DNA from: Flavipsychrobacter sp.
GTDB lineage: Bacteria > Bacteroidota > Bacteroidia > Chitinophagales > Chitinophagaceae
Reading direction: 5' to 3'
Assembly (NCBI GenBank): GCA_021155965.1
Contig: JAJNBJ010000017.1
Coordinates: 1-64,000, forward strand
Length of the DNA stretch: 64,000 nt
In this document: in pieces, positions 44,920-54,591 of the stretch
Layout: every line of letters starts with the position of its first letter
Position numbering within the stretch: position 1 is the stretch's first letter
Program-made: the position numbers and the translations under genes
Notes under the pieces: generated by a model
What the model was told of the DNA's origin: nothing
What the model saw: the letters and a program-made list of their open reading frames with translations, nothing else
Databases searched by the model: none

Positions 44920-46485
44920 ATGGTATCTGTAGGGCGGAAAAAGATGGATATTACCGAGTTTGGGAAAATAGTGCTGCACAACAAGCCTGTTGTCCTGAAT
45001 AGTAATGCAGTGGAAGAAGTGAAAAAATGCCATGATTTTCTCAAGGTATTTTCCAAAGGCAAATTGATATACGGTATCAATACCGGTTTTGGCCCTATGG
45101 CCCAGTACCGTATTGACGATGCCGACCTTCGCCAGCTACAATACAACCTGGTGCGCAGCCACAGCTCGGGTTTGGGTAAGGTGATGTCGTCCACGCAAAC
45201 AAGGGCTACGATGCTTGCCCGCCTCAATACACTTTTACTGGGCTATTCAGGTATTCACCCGGATACTGTGAAACTAATGTCTACGCTGATCAATAACGAG
45301 GCTTACCCTTGTGTATATGCTCATGGTGGTGTAGGTGCAAGTGGTGACCTTGTTCAATTGGCACACCTGGCTCTTGGGCTGATTGGCGAAGGTGAGTTTT
45401 GGTTCAAGGGTAAAATAACCCCTGCAAAAGACGTTTTCAAAGCCCTGGAGCTGGAGCCTATGCAAATACACATACGCGAGGGCCTGTCAATCCTTAATGG
45501 CACCTCTGCTATGACAGGCGTAGGTGGTATCAATGTGATCATGGCAAGGAGGCTGGTGTTATGGAGCCTGCTGCTATCGCTGATGATCAACGAGATGATG
45601 GAGGCTTACAACGACTCCTTCTCTGCAGAGCTGAACAATGTGAAGCTGCACAGCGGACAAATGCAGGTAGCAGAGCTGATGCGCACATTGGGTGCCAAAA
45701 GCAAATTGCTGCGCAAACGTGATGAGCACTTATACGACAGGAAGGTAACCGAGGAAGTCATCAACGATAAAGTGCAGGAGTATTATTCGCTCCGTTGTGT
45801 GCCACAAATACTTGGCGCTATACTTGATACGGTACAGAATGCGCAGGAAGTGATAGAGAATGAACTGAATTCTGTTAACGACAATCCTGTTGTTGACTAT
45901 AAGAACGAGAATATTTTCCATGGCGGTAATTTCCATGGTGATTATGTGTCGCTGGAGATGGATAAGCTGAAACTGGTAGTCACCAAGCTTTCTATGCTTG
46001 CTGAACGCCAGTTGAACTTCCTGCTGAACCCACACCTGAACCAAAAGTTGCCGGCATTTGCAAATGCTGGTAAGCTGGGCCTTAACTTCGGTATGCAGGG
46101 CATGCAATACCCTGCAACATCTACCGTTGCCGAGAACCAGGCATTGAGCACATCGCTGTATATACACAGCATACCCAACAATAACGACAACCAGGATATT
46201 GTGAGCATGGGCTGCAACGCAGCCATGGTATGCAGCCAGGTGATAGAGAACGCACATGAAGTATTAGCTGTGGAACTGGTTGCACTGGTGCAGGCAATAG
46301 ATATACGCAAGATCAGTACAAAACTCTCCCCTGCAAGCAAATGGCTTTATGAGAACACCCGCAAGCTGTTCCCTTATTTCGAAGAGGATTTTGCGCCGTC
46401 GCAAAAGATGCAGCAGGTAAAAGCATGGCTGATGGAAACCGATATCACCGAGCATTTTCAAAAAGAGATCAACGCATTAAGCTGA
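44920..46485 (+). CDS. Tyrosine/histidine ammonia-lyase (flexirubin-type TAL-like)
   Basis: This 521-residue member of the aromatic amino acid lyase family carries the MIO prosthetic-group triad A140-S141-G142 (GGVGASGDL), INTGFGPMAQYRI, the SH-type selectivity loop LVRSHSSG, and NDNPVVD plus FHGGNFHGD in the core. Its sequence matches very closely, motif for motif, the tyrosine ammonia-lyase of Flavobacterium johnsoniae as remembered (GPMAQYRI, RSHSSG, HGGVGASGDLVQL, SLRCVPQILG). Deamination of tyrosine to p-coumarate is therefore more likely than histidine catabolism; no other hut gene is near. An ATG at 44944 is an alternative start. Coupled to fabG by TGATG. Confidence 0.85.
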   Translation: MVSVGRKKMDITEFGKIVLHNKPVVLNSNAVEEVKKCHDFLKVFSKGKLIYGINTGFGPMAQYRIDDADLRQLQYNLVRSHSSGLGKVMSSTQTRATMLARLNTLLLGYSGIHPDTVKLMSTLINNEAYPCVYAHGGVGASGDLVQLAHLALGLIGEGEFWFKGKITPAKDVFKALELEPMQIHIREGLSILNGTSAMTGVGGINVIMARRLVLWSLLLSLMINEMMEAYNDSFSAELNNVKLHSGQMQVAELMRTLGAKSKLLRKRDEHLYDRKVTEEVINDKVQEYYSLRCVPQILGAILDTVQNAQEVIENELNSVNDNPVVDYKNENIFHGGNFHGDYVSLEMDKLKLVVTKLSMLAERQLNFLLNPHLNQKLPAFANAGKLGLNFGMQGMQYPATSTVAENQALSTSLYIHSIPNNNDNQDIVSMGCNAAMVCSQVIENAHEVLAVELVALVQAIDIRKISTKLSPASKWLYENTRKLFPYFEEDFAPSQKMQQVKAWLMETDITEHFQKEINALS

Positions 46486-47219
46486 TGCAGAACAAATACG
46501 CACTTGTAACGGGAGGATCAAGAGGCATAGGCCGCGCAGTGTGCCTGAAGCTGGCGCAGATGGGCTATGGCATCCTGGTAAATTATAAGGGCAATAAAGA
46601 GGCTGCTGAAGAAACTGCTACGCTTGCAAAGGATGCAGGCGTTGCCGCCGAAGCTATTTGTTTTGATGTTGCCAACCGCGATGAAGTGAAAAGTGTGCTG
46701 GGCGGATGGATGGAGAGCAATAAAGGCAAAGTAATAGAAGTGCTGGTGAACAATGCCGGCATACGAAAAGATACGTTGCTGCCCATGATGAGCGACGACC
46801 AGTGGGATACCGTACTGAACACCAGCCTGCAGGGCATGTATAACGTAACCAGGCAGGTGATAACAGCAATGGCCATGAACCGCTATGGCCGGATCATCAA
46901 TATGGTATCGCTGAGCGGACTTAAGGGTATGCCCGGGCAGGTGAATTATTCTGCCGCAAAGGCGGGTATGATAGGCGCCACCAAGGCACTGGCGCAGGAA
47001 ATAGCCCGCCGTAATATTACCGTAAATGCCATTGCTCCCGGTTTCATTAAAACAGATATGACCGCTGACCTTGATGAGAAAGAGCTCATCAATATGATAC
47101 CCTCCAAGCGCTTTGGCACAGCCGAAGAAGTTGCCGACCTGGCGGGTTTCCTTGTCTCAAAAAATGCTGGTTACATCACCGGGCAGGTGATCTCTATTAA
47201 TGGGGGACTGTATTCGTAA
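46485..47219 (+). CDS. fabG: 3-oxoacyl-ACP reductase, FabG-like SDR
   Basis: The 244-residue SDR has the cofactor motif TGGSRGIG (9-16), NNAGI, catalytic S-Y-K (MVSLSGLKG, YSAAKAG) and the closing PGFIKTDM and GQVISINGG of FabG. ATG overlaps the lyase stop (TGATG), so the genes are translated together. In flexirubin and dialkylresorcinol loci such a reductase works with TAL to build the aryl polyene chain; here it may be that paralogue rather than the housekeeping fatty-acid enzyme. A frame extending 60 bp upstream lies inside the lyase gene and is not used. Confidence 0.85.
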   Translation: MQNKYALVTGGSRGIGRAVCLKLAQMGYGILVNYKGNKEAAEETATLAKDAGVAAEAICFDVANRDEVKSVLGGWMESNKGKVIEVLVNNAGIRKDTLLPMMSDDQWDTVLNTSLQGMYNVTRQVITAMAMNRYGRIINMVSLSGLKGMPGQVNYSAAKAGMIGATKALAQEIARRNITVNAIAPGFIKTDMTADLDEKELINMIPSKRFGTAEEVADLAGFLVSKNAGYITGQVISINGGLYS

Positions 47220-47228
47220 ACTCCCTAA

Positions 47229-48740
47229 TCAGAACAATCTCTTATTTTTCTTCACCGTAGCGATATATTCTCGCAGGTCAGCAGATGGTTTCAGCCACCA
47301 GAGCATCAGCATATATACAATAACAATTATTGTGCTTCGGATACACACATCTGCAAAGGTGCGTACGTATATGTGCCGCGTCTGGTCGAAAAAATGCGGG
47401 AAGAAATAGCCTGCTGCAAATGCGGGCAGAGCGGCAACGATTACCAAAATCGTATTGCGCGAGAACGGTTGCATATCCAGCTTCTTCCGTATGAACAGGA
47501 ACTTGATGAAATTGAACAGGATAACGGTAATGCTTGTTCCCATGGCAGCGCCATACAGACCATAATGCGGTATCAATACCCGCAGCATCCCAAACAGAAC
47601 GACCATCAGCAATAAGGAGAGGTAAAAATTGAACTTATAGTATTTGGCGATAGAGAGTACCTGATCTGTCATACCGGTTGCAATCTCAAATAACCGCCCT
47701 ATGGACAAAATAATAACTACAGGTGTTATGGCAGAATAATCATTGTTGATAACAGTTACTGCATTGCTTAGGTTGCAATAGATGAGCACCGCCATGCCCA
47801 CACAGGGAATCAATATATTGACCGATGCCCGTCTGAAAATATCCTTTGCTTTATCCATATCGTTATCATTGAATGCCTTTGCCAGCACAGTGAAACTGGC
47901 CGGCATCAGCGCTTTGAACGGCAATTGGATGAACGATATAATAAATGCTGCCACACCGTATATGGCAACAGACTTAAACCCATTTTTGTCGTATAGTGGA
48001 AGCGCCATAGCATCCATGTAGTTGATCATTACTATGGAAGCCGTAAGCAGGAAATGGTACCAGGCAAAATGCGACATGTCCTTGTATTCATTATTTGAAA
48101 ACTCATTGGATTTAACTGTAAGGCCAAAATCTTTTATCCTGAACATGAGTAACACGAAAACACACAACGGTAACAGGTAAATAAGCACCATACCTATTAC
48201 CAGTACATCGAAATTTACGTAACCAAAACCATAGAGCAGTATCAATACAATATTGGCTACACGTACTACCACCTCCCTCATGAATGCAGACACCGCTACT
48301 TTCATTTGCGAGCCGAGGTACTGCTCCAGCAATACCATATACACAAAGAAAACAGTGAACAGGGGCAGCCATGTAAAATACCGGTCCATAAAAGGGATAT
48401 CCTCTGGCTGGAAATGGTTCAGTATCCAGGGCTTCAGTAAAAAACAACCTATAGTGAATATAAATGCCGGAACAAGGGGGATTGCCAGAGAGAGGGTAAC
48501 CAGGGAATTCCTTTTGGCGGGGCTATTGGTATATTTATGTATATAGACTGTAAGTGCGTTATTGACTCCTAAAAGCAAAAACTGGGAAAAAGTAACCGCA
48601 TAATTGGTAAGGTTGCGTGTAAATCCTAATTCTTGTTTGGTGGTATATTTGGTAGACAACCATATAACAAGAGCGCCCAATAAAGCGCCCATTGCTGCCA
48701 CTATAGCATTTTTTGCAGACTGCCGGAAAACAATGCCCAT
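47229..48740 (-). CDS. Polysaccharide biosynthesis flippase (Wzx/MATE-like, MOP superfamily)
   Basis: The 503-residue protein has about 14 membrane helices and the Polysacc_synt arrangement, with the start NAIVAAMGALLGALVIWLS (helix 1) and GLYGAAMGTSITV late in the chain. It flips undecaprenyl-linked sugar repeat units across the inner membrane. The gene ends 9 bp from the convergent fabG. It lies beside the NHL protein and glycosyltransferase group on the same strand, which suits surface-glycan assembly. Confidence 0.85.
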   Translation of the reverse strand: MGIVFRQSAKNAIVAAMGALLGALVIWLSTKYTTKQELGFTRNLTNYAVTFSQFLLLGVNNALTVYIHKYTNSPAKRNSLVTLSLAIPLVPAFIFTIGCFLLKPWILNHFQPEDIPFMDRYFTWLPLFTVFFVYMVLLEQYLGSQMKVAVSAFMREVVVRVANIVLILLYGFGYVNFDVLVIGMVLIYLLPLCVFVLLMFRIKDFGLTVKSNEFSNNEYKDMSHFAWYHFLLTASIVMINYMDAMALPLYDKNGFKSVAIYGVAAFIISFIQLPFKALMPASFTVLAKAFNDNDMDKAKDIFRRASVNILIPCVGMAVLIYCNLSNAVTVINNDYSAITPVVIILSIGRLFEIATGMTDQVLSIAKYYKFNFYLSLLLMVVLFGMLRVLIPHYGLYGAAMGTSITVILFNFIKFLFIRKKLDMQPFSRNTILVIVAALPAFAAGYFFPHFFDQTRHIYVRTFADVCIRSTIIVIVYMLMLWWLKPSADLREYIATVKKNKRLF

Positions 48741-48825
48741 CCAGGTAGGTTACGAAGATAGCAACAAAAGTAATTTTTATTGGCTAAAACCCCATTTGCT
48801 GCTCCCCCGAATGCGTTAATTACCG

Positions 48826-50436
48826 TTAATCCCTCTTGAGTATCTTTTTGTAGACTACCTCTCCATCATATTGTAGCCGTAGGATATACATGCCCTGGGG
48901 TAAACCGCCAACGTTAAATTCTGTTTTGCTATTCACACCGGTTTGTTTTGCTACTATCTGGCCCAACCCGTCCATAAGTTCAATATTGGCATTAGCAGCA
49001 TCTTGAGGTAACACAACTGTAAACTCGTCAGACACCGGGTTAGGATAAATGTTTACTGAAGATAAAGTCGTGTTTTGCATTCCAGTTGTAGTCCGAACGA
49101 TCAGTATGGCACTATTAGATGTGTCGGCGCAGAAAACGCCACTTGCCACAATACATCTGTAATGAGTGGTATGTAAAAATATGCTGGTATGGTCTATTGT
49201 CAATGTATCGGTAAATACACCACTATATGGCCAAACATTTGCCAGGTTTACGAAGCCCGTGCCTGGGTCTTCCTGCCATTGGTATGTTGGCGTTGGCATG
49301 CTTGTTACTACAAAATATTTTGCATCAGTGCCTTCGTTCACTGTGTCATGCATGGGGTGAGTGGTGACCGAGCCGGTGCAGTTCTGTAGCCTGCGGACTC
49401 TGTTGTTATTATTATCGGTTAGTACAAGCCGACCAGATGTATCAAACTCGATCTCATTAGTCTGGTCGATCATTGCTGCAGTTGCAGGTCCACCATCGCC
49501 CGAATATCCGGCATATCCGGTGCCCACTACAGTGCTGATAATATTTGAAGCAGATACCTTGCGGACTTTATAGTTCAGTTGATCGGCTATATAGATATTA
49601 CCTGAACCATCAATGGCAATATCACAAGGATTAGATAGTTGCGCCGCTGTGGCCGATCCGCCGTCGCCACTAAAGCCAGCGATGCCTGTACCGGCAAATG
49701 TAGAAATTATCCCTGCCGGGTTGACTTTACGTATATTATTTTGAGGAGATACCGCTATATAAATATTTCCGGCGCCATCAATTACAACACCAAATGGCTG
49801 AAACATACTAGCTGCAGTTGCAGGCCCGCCATCGCCTCCCGGCCCACCAATCCCATTACCGGCAACAGTCGTAATGATACCGGCAGTAGATATTTTCCGG
49901 ATACGATTGTTGGCGTTGTCTGCTATATAGATATTGCCCGCGGCATCAATGTCTAAACCGGTGGGGTGAAATAAACTGGCAGCAGTTGCCGGGCCACCAT
50001 CACCACCATATGTACCTGTTCCATTGCCAGCAATAGTGGTAATTATACCTGCAGTTGATATTTTTCTCACCCTGTTATTATACTGATCTGCAATGTATAA
50101 GTTTCCTGCACCGTCAAGAGTTATTTTTGTAGGCTTGTTAAGTTGTGCCGATGTTGCTGCACCGCCATCGCCACTATATCCGGCGGTTCCGGTGCCCCCT
50201 ATCGTAGTTATTACGCCTGAAGGCGACACTTTGCGTATTTTATTTTCATAATACCCTGCCACATACATATTGCCTGAATTATCAAAGGCAAGGCCACCTG
50301 GGCCATTTATTCCTGCAGCAGTGGCAAGGCCACCATCGCCACTTGATATACCGCTTCCGGTGCCGGCAATTGTATATATATTTTGACCAATAGATGCTAT
50401 AGGCAACATCATCATTACAAAGAGTAGTTTTTTCAT
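48826..50436 (-). CDS. Secreted NHL-repeat protein with type A T9SS sorting domain
   Basis: A signal peptide (MKKLLFVMMMLPIASIGQ) is followed by six NHL repeats of ~56 residues (~20-360). Each has the pattern GDGGPATAA, P.G...D..GN.YIAD, N.IRK and GII.T.AG.G, so the domain should close into a six-bladed propeller. A short Ig-like module with YQWQEDPG follows (~375-450). The last ~75 residues are the type A sorting domain (NIYPNPVSDEF, MDGLGQIVAK, GLPQGMYIL). It is exported by type IX secretion. The propeller repeats are also visible as DNA repeats on this strand. Confidence 0.9.
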   Translation of the reverse strand: MKKLLFVMMMLPIASIGQNIYTIAGTGSGISSGDGGLATAAGINGPGGLAFDNSGNMYVAGYYENKIRKVSPSGVITTIGGTGTAGYSGDGGAATSAQLNKPTKITLDGAGNLYIADQYNNRVRKISTAGIITTIAGNGTGTYGGDGGPATAASLFHPTGLDIDAAGNIYIADNANNRIRKISTAGIITTVAGNGIGGPGGDGGPATAASMFQPFGVVIDGAGNIYIAVSPQNNIRKVNPAGIISTFAGTGIAGFSGDGGSATAAQLSNPCDIAIDGSGNIYIADQLNYKVRKVSASNIISTVVGTGYAGYSGDGGPATAAMIDQTNEIEFDTSGRLVLTDNNNNRVRRLQNCTGSVTTHPMHDTVNEGTDAKYFVVTSMPTPTYQWQEDPGTGFVNLANVWPYSGVFTDTLTIDHTSIFLHTTHYRCIVASGVFCADTSNSAILIVRTTTGMQNTTLSSVNIYPNPVSDEFTVVLPQDAANANIELMDGLGQIVAKQTGVNSKTEFNVGGLPQGMYILRLQYDGEVVYKKILKRD

Positions 50437-50496
50437 AAAATAAATAAGTATTTGTTTAGCAAATATAATTAAACAAATGAACTCTCAAGTTCATGA

Positions 50497-51408
50497 TTAC
50501 AATTTTCTAAGCCATATGGTCTGATTCCGGGATTTTGCCAAATATGGGAAATCTTTGTTAAAAAGTTCCGGTTCTTTATTGATTAGGTAATCAGGGAACA
50601 AGAGTATCTCAAACTGAGTGTTGTACATCAGGAAAGCCCGGCAGAGGAATATTTCGTTCCAGTTATTTCTTATTTCATATACCCAGTTTTTGGGGTACAT
50701 AAAACCATTGAATATATCATGAATGTGAATAATAACACCTTTTTTCAACCTAGGAAATATCTCGAAAAACATATGGTTTACATCACTGCCTATTTTTGAT
50801 ACGTGCGAGTTATCGATGAACAATATGTCGTTTTCTTCAAGTGCTGTAAAACTGGCCATATCTACATGCTGCACCATTTGAGGAATAATGTGCGCGCTTT
50901 TTTTGTCAGTTTCACGGATCAGCCCCAATAACCTGTCTTGCGGATTAGGGTCAATAAAGGTGAGTGATAATTGATTATTGAATTCTGTATTATTGATATC
51001 CAGCATCATTGCCGAACTATGCCCTGAACCTACTTCTATTATACGCTTGGGCCTGAAGTTCATTATCATGAGGTACAACAAAGTGGCATCAGCATATGTG
51101 TACCATGTATTGTGAAATGAGTATCGTCCGCTCACCTGTCCTTTAGGTTTATCGAATTGGGCCAAGTCCAGTTTATCATAAAGATCCTTGAGCGATTTGA
51201 GAAATTTTACTTGTTCTTCTTTGTTAATGTTTATCCCATTTAACCACTGGTCATTCGGGTCATCCGGCCATATCAGGTGTTCGTTAGCTTTTACATAGTC
51301 TACATCGGTAACAGAAGAATAATAACTGCCCGGCCTGTTAGAACTGTTTTTCCTGTACCAATATGCGTATCGTATATAGGGTATTTTTTCTAAAATCTTA
51401 CCGATCAT
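50497..51408 (-). CDS. Class I SAM-dependent methyltransferase-like protein
   Basis: The 303-residue protein has the SAM-binding motif I as RIIEVGSGHSSAMML (~120-134), an acidic residue after strand 2 (LTFIDPNP) and DILFIDNSHVSKIGSD, the pattern of the Methyltransf_24 group (CmcI-like), which methylates sugar or antibiotic hydroxyls. The rest is a helical N-terminal extension and a C-terminal aromatic-rich segment. The position downstream of two glycosyltransferases suggests glycan or lipid modification. Base composition is AT-rich across 50.5-54.0 kb. Confidence 0.75.
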   Translation of the reverse strand: MIGKILEKIPYIRYAYWYRKNSSNRPGSYYSSVTDVDYVKANEHLIWPDDPNDQWLNGININKEEQVKFLKSLKDLYDKLDLAQFDKPKGQVSGRYSFHNTWYTYADATLLYLMIMNFRPKRIIEVGSGHSSAMMLDINNTEFNNQLSLTFIDPNPQDRLLGLIRETDKKSAHIIPQMVQHVDMASFTALEENDILFIDNSHVSKIGSDVNHMFFEIFPRLKKGVIIHIHDIFNGFMYPKNWVYEIRNNWNEIFLCRAFLMYNTQFEILLFPDYLINKEPELFNKDFPYLAKSRNQTIWLRKL

Positions 51409-51446
51409 TTTTTAAAATTTTAACTATCGAAATTAGCCTTATTTTA

Positions 51447-52172
51447 TTAAACCTTACGGGCAACCACTACAAAATTGAGCGTTGAACTGTAGTCTTTATC
51501 GAATTTGTCGAGTGCAGAGAATAAGATATTGATCAACCATTTTATTCTTAACACGAAAAAAAGTGCAGCAAATATTCTCCTTATGATAGTTTTTTTTGCA
51601 AACGAACTGCGAATGCTATTCATCATTAGTTGCCCCACCAATGCCCATTTGCCACCATTAGGAATAATTTGGACTTCTGTAAACTTATATTGCTCCAGTA
51701 ACCATTCAAACCCGTGACGTGTAAACCGGAAAAAATCGTAAGGCACCTCATGATGTTCCCAAGCCATAGGCCCGGACAAAATAAGATATCCTCCCGGTTT
51801 CAATATTCTGTATGCTTCTGACAGTAATTTGCGGTGGTCAGCTACATGCTCTATCACCTGCGTGGTAAATATTGTGTCTACTGAATTATCAGACAATGGT
51901 ATATCTACTGCCTGACAAATAATATCTACTAATCCCTCGCTGGATTGCACTATATCGCAGCCTGTATACCTTGATATATTCTGAAAAAAACATTTATAAG
52001 GCTTATTTCCACATCCTATATCAAGCACATCTCCCTTTCCATACTTTTCTATTACATGTTTCAGGTCCCTGAACAGGAAATTAGACAGCAAGTAGTATGG
52101 ATCATTCAGGCTTGTTTTAGGGTAGGCCATTCGCTGAATATTGCCAGCCCTGTTCGTTTCAATATCGTTCAT
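51447..52172 (-). CDS. Class I SAM-dependent methyltransferase (Methyltransf_11)
   Basis: The 241-residue protein has motif I VLDIGCGNKPYK (~49-60), the strand-2 acid in YTGCDIV, and motifs IFTTQVIEHVAD and RILKPGGYLILSGP. A hydrophobic C-terminal segment (~195-220, IFAALFFVLRIKWLINILF in part) may anchor it to the membrane. The ATG overlaps the stop of the upstream glycosyltransferase (TAATG), so the two are coupled. The acceptor is unknown. Confidence 0.82.
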   Translation of the reverse strand: MNDIETNRAGNIQRMAYPKTSLNDPYYLLSNFLFRDLKHVIEKYGKGDVLDIGCGNKPYKCFFQNISRYTGCDIVQSSEGLVDIICQAVDIPLSDNSVDTIFTTQVIEHVADHRKLLSEAYRILKPGGYLILSGPMAWEHHEVPYDFFRFTRHGFEWLLEQYKFTEVQIIPNGGKWALVGQLMMNSIRSSFAKKTIIRRIFAALFFVLRIKWLINILFSALDKFDKDYSSTLNFVVVARKV

Positions 52173-53026
52173 TACAAATATTTTCTTAGCACCTGTTTTT
52201 TTACCAGGTAATTGAAAAATTTCGGAAAATATATCATTAGCAATACCTTAATTACATAAGCGGTAAAATTCGACCTGAATTTATTTAAGAAATATTTATC
52301 TACCTCATATAAACCAAAATATTGGCTATACTTTTCAGCATAACGGTCAATACACATGTTTACTTTGCTCTTTTTAGCCAAAAGCTTTTTAGTACGTGAT
52401 GCCTTTATTATCCTGTATTCAAATAGTGGCTTTTCGATATAGTAAAATTTATAACCATGAAAAGCGGCATTAAGCCACAAATCCCAATCTTCGATACCTA
52501 TCCTTGAGAAAAACAGGTCATAGCCGCCAATTTTATCAATCATGGATTTTTTAAACATAGCACAATTTTCTATGTAGTTGTCCAACATGAGTCGTTGCAT
52601 ATTATACGGCCCTGCTTTTCTTATACCTGTTTCCTCCCCAAATAGATAATAGTCGGTATAAACAATAGATATCTCAGGTTGTGAATTAAAAATTGCGAGT
52701 GCTTCGTCAATAAAAGCAGGGCCCAGCTTATTATCTGCATCAACTGGTAGTATGTACTTACCTCGTGCGTTGGCAATAGCATTATTTTTTGCAGCGCATA
52801 CTCCTTGATTCTCCTGGAATATAATATTGTATTTACCTGTATGCGCTAATGCAGCAAGTCGCTCATTAGTATAGGCATCCGTAGAACCGTCATTTACAAT
52901 AATAATTTCATATATATTTTCATTTTCTATTTTTTCAATGCTCGAAATGGTTTCATCAATATATTTTCCATGATTATAACATGGTAATATGATGGAAACT
53001 AACGGAGACTTTTCAGTGTGCAGCAT
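52172..53026 (-). CDS. Family 2 glycosyltransferase
   Basis: The 284-residue GT-A fold enzyme has the N-terminal strand PLVSIILPCYNHG (8-20), the nucleotide-sugar aspartate in IIVNDGST, the metal DxD site as DADN (~117-120) and the acceptor-side motif IGIEDWDLWL with the ED pair. It transfers one sugar from a nucleotide donor; donor and acceptor cannot be named. It overlaps the next methyltransferase gene by one base. Confidence 0.88.
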   Translation of the reverse strand: MLHTEKSPLVSIILPCYNHGKYIDETISSIEKIENENIYEIIIVNDGSTDAYTNERLAALAHTGKYNIIFQENQGVCAAKNNAIANARGKYILPVDADNKLGPAFIDEALAIFNSQPEISIVYTDYYLFGEETGIRKAGPYNMQRLMLDNYIENCAMFKKSMIDKIGGYDLFFSRIGIEDWDLWLNAAFHGYKFYYIEKPLFEYRIIKASRTKKLLAKKSKVNMCIDRYAEKYSQYFGLYEVDKYFLNKFRSNFTAYVIKVLLMIYFPKFFNYLVKKQVLRKYL

Positions 53027-53096
53027 GAATTAGCTATAAGCAATATCTAAACTCAAAAGTATGTATTTTAGAAAGAGAATGTTAACCAGCAAAAAA

Positions 53097-53984
53097 CTAT
53101 CTTATTTTATGCTTAAATAACTTATAGATAATAATTTTTATGTAATACCTGGCCATTTCTTTAATTGTAAGAATAAAAATGAATATTTGATAATATACAT
53201 CCCTGCCCCTGCGGTATTCCATGATCCTCAGCTCTAACTCCAGGAATTTTTTCAGCAGTTTCAGCTGTTTTGAAGGCTCAGTGCTGGCGTTATGTATATG
53301 TATCACGGTTGTTTCGGCAAGGTAATAGCTTTTATAGCCCAGTTCATGAAACTGGTAGCACCATAGCTGGTCTTCGCCATACATAAAGAAACGTTCGTCA
53401 AGCTTTTTGCCAGGTCGTTTATCCAATGTTTCCTTTCTAAACATTAAAAAGGCACCGCTAACCCAATCGGCATAGGTATTATAATCGCCGTGGAAGTATT
53501 GGTTGAGCATTAGATCTGCCCTTTTTTTATAGGGCATCAATAACAGGATAGGGCGTAAAACGTCTAATATCTCATTTCTTATACTCCTGAATTTACGGGC
53601 AGTATGCTGCAATTTGCCATCAGGGTATATCAACCGAACGCTAAGGGCACCTACTTCAGGCATTTGCTGTAGTTTACCGGCGGCAATACTTATACTATCC
53701 TCATTAAGAACAGTATCTGAATTCAATAATAAAATAATATTTCCTTTGGCAACTTCTATCCCCAAGTTATTGCCTTTTGCAAAACCACCATTCTCTTTGC
53801 TCTTTACGAGCGTAATTGAAGGAAACTTTACAAGGAAATCATCGGGGTTGTCGTTAGGTGATGCGTTGTCTACAAGGATGATCTCATAAGGTATATTTTT
53901 AGTGAATTTGATGACACTTTCGATGCAATCGCATGTTACCCGGAAGGTGTTATAATTGACAATAATGACGGATACGAGCATCAC
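53097..53984 (-). CDS. Family 2 glycosyltransferase (rhamnosyltransferase-like)
   Basis: The 295-residue GT-A enzyme has VSVIIVNYNT (4-13), IILVDNASPNDN, KENGGFAKGNNLGI and the DxD equivalent NSDT (~98-101). Together these mark the WbbL/rhamnosyltransferase-like branch of GT2. The later WVSGAFLMFRKE and FFMYGEDQLWCYQ carry the acceptor-site ED. It is the first gene of this minus-strand group and diverges from the nuo operon with about 205 bp between. Confidence 0.88.
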   Translation of the reverse strand: MMLVSVIIVNYNTFRVTCDCIESVIKFTKNIPYEIILVDNASPNDNPDDFLVKFPSITLVKSKENGGFAKGNNLGIEVAKGNIILLLNSDTVLNEDSISIAAGKLQQMPEVGALSVRLIYPDGKLQHTARKFRSIRNEILDVLRPILLLMPYKKRADLMLNQYFHGDYNTYADWVSGAFLMFRKETLDKRPGKKLDERFFMYGEDQLWCYQFHELGYKSYYLAETTVIHIHNASTEPSKQLKLLKKFLELELRIMEYRRGRDVYYQIFIFILTIKEMARYYIKIIIYKLFKHKIR

Positions 53985-54119
53985 AGAATTTGCCTCAAAA
54001 ATATCATTATATCGCGAATTTTATTCAATGAAAAAACAAGGCCTCACATGCCATATATTCAAACATAATACTCTTAGTTAAAATATAGCACCTATGCCCC
54101 AAAAAAGGCTGTGTAATAG

Positions 54120-54149
54120 TTGAATTATCGCAGTATAGATGTAATTTTG
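54120..54149 (+). promoter_or_regulatory. Promoter of the nuo operon, TTG-N19-TAATTTTG
   Basis: TTG (54120-54122) and TAATTTTG (54142-54149) are spaced 19 bp apart, matching the phylum consensus. The box ends 40 bp before the nuoA ATG. Confidence 0.65.
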
Positions 54150-54189
54150 CATTTCCTTTTAAACAGCATTCCAAGTAACGAAACCATTT

Positions 54190-54582
54190 ATGGATGTTTT
54201 AATGCTTTCGGCGGAGCAGAATACGCCATTCAATTATTTCCCGATAGCCCTTCAATTGGTAATAGCCGTTGGCTTTGTGGTGGTAATGATGCTTGTTTCT
54301 CACCTGTTGGGGCCAAAAAGAAAAACTGAGGATAAGCTGATCAATTTTGAGAGTGGCATACCGTCGGTTGGCAATGCACGCCAGCCGATGGGTATCAAAT
54401 ATTTCCTTGTGGCAATACTCTTTGTGCTGTTCGATGTGGAGGTAATATTCTTTTATCCGTATGCTGTGAATTTTAAGTATTTAGGTAAGGAGGGATTTTT
54501 AGAAGTTGTGTTGTTTGTAGCCTTCTTTTTATGTGGTTTTATATACATAGTGAAGAGAGGTGCTTTGGAGTGGGAAGACTAG
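54190..54582 (+). CDS. nuoA: NADH-quinone oxidoreductase subunit A
   Basis: This 130-residue membrane subunit of complex I has three helices. Family features are the ESGIPSVGNARQP loop (family YE.G..P.G.....), IKYFLVAILFVLFDVEVIFFYP with its functional acidic residues (quoted part FDVEVIFFYP), and the final membrane helix. It sits at the junction of the membrane and peripheral arms. It is the first gene of the operon. Confidence 0.96.
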   Translation: MDVLMLSAEQNTPFNYFPIALQLVIAVGFVVVMMLVSHLLGPKRKTEDKLINFESGIPSVGNARQPMGIKYFLVAILFVLFDVEVIFFYPYAVNFKYLGKEGFLEVVLFVAFFLCGFIYIVKRGALEWED

Positions 54583-54591
54583 AATATATAT

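Noticed and set aside
49000..50400. Regular ~168-bp DNA repeats considered as a satellite or CRISPR-like array
   Set aside because: The period equals one NHL repeat (~56 codons) in an intact coding frame, so the repeats are protein repeats.
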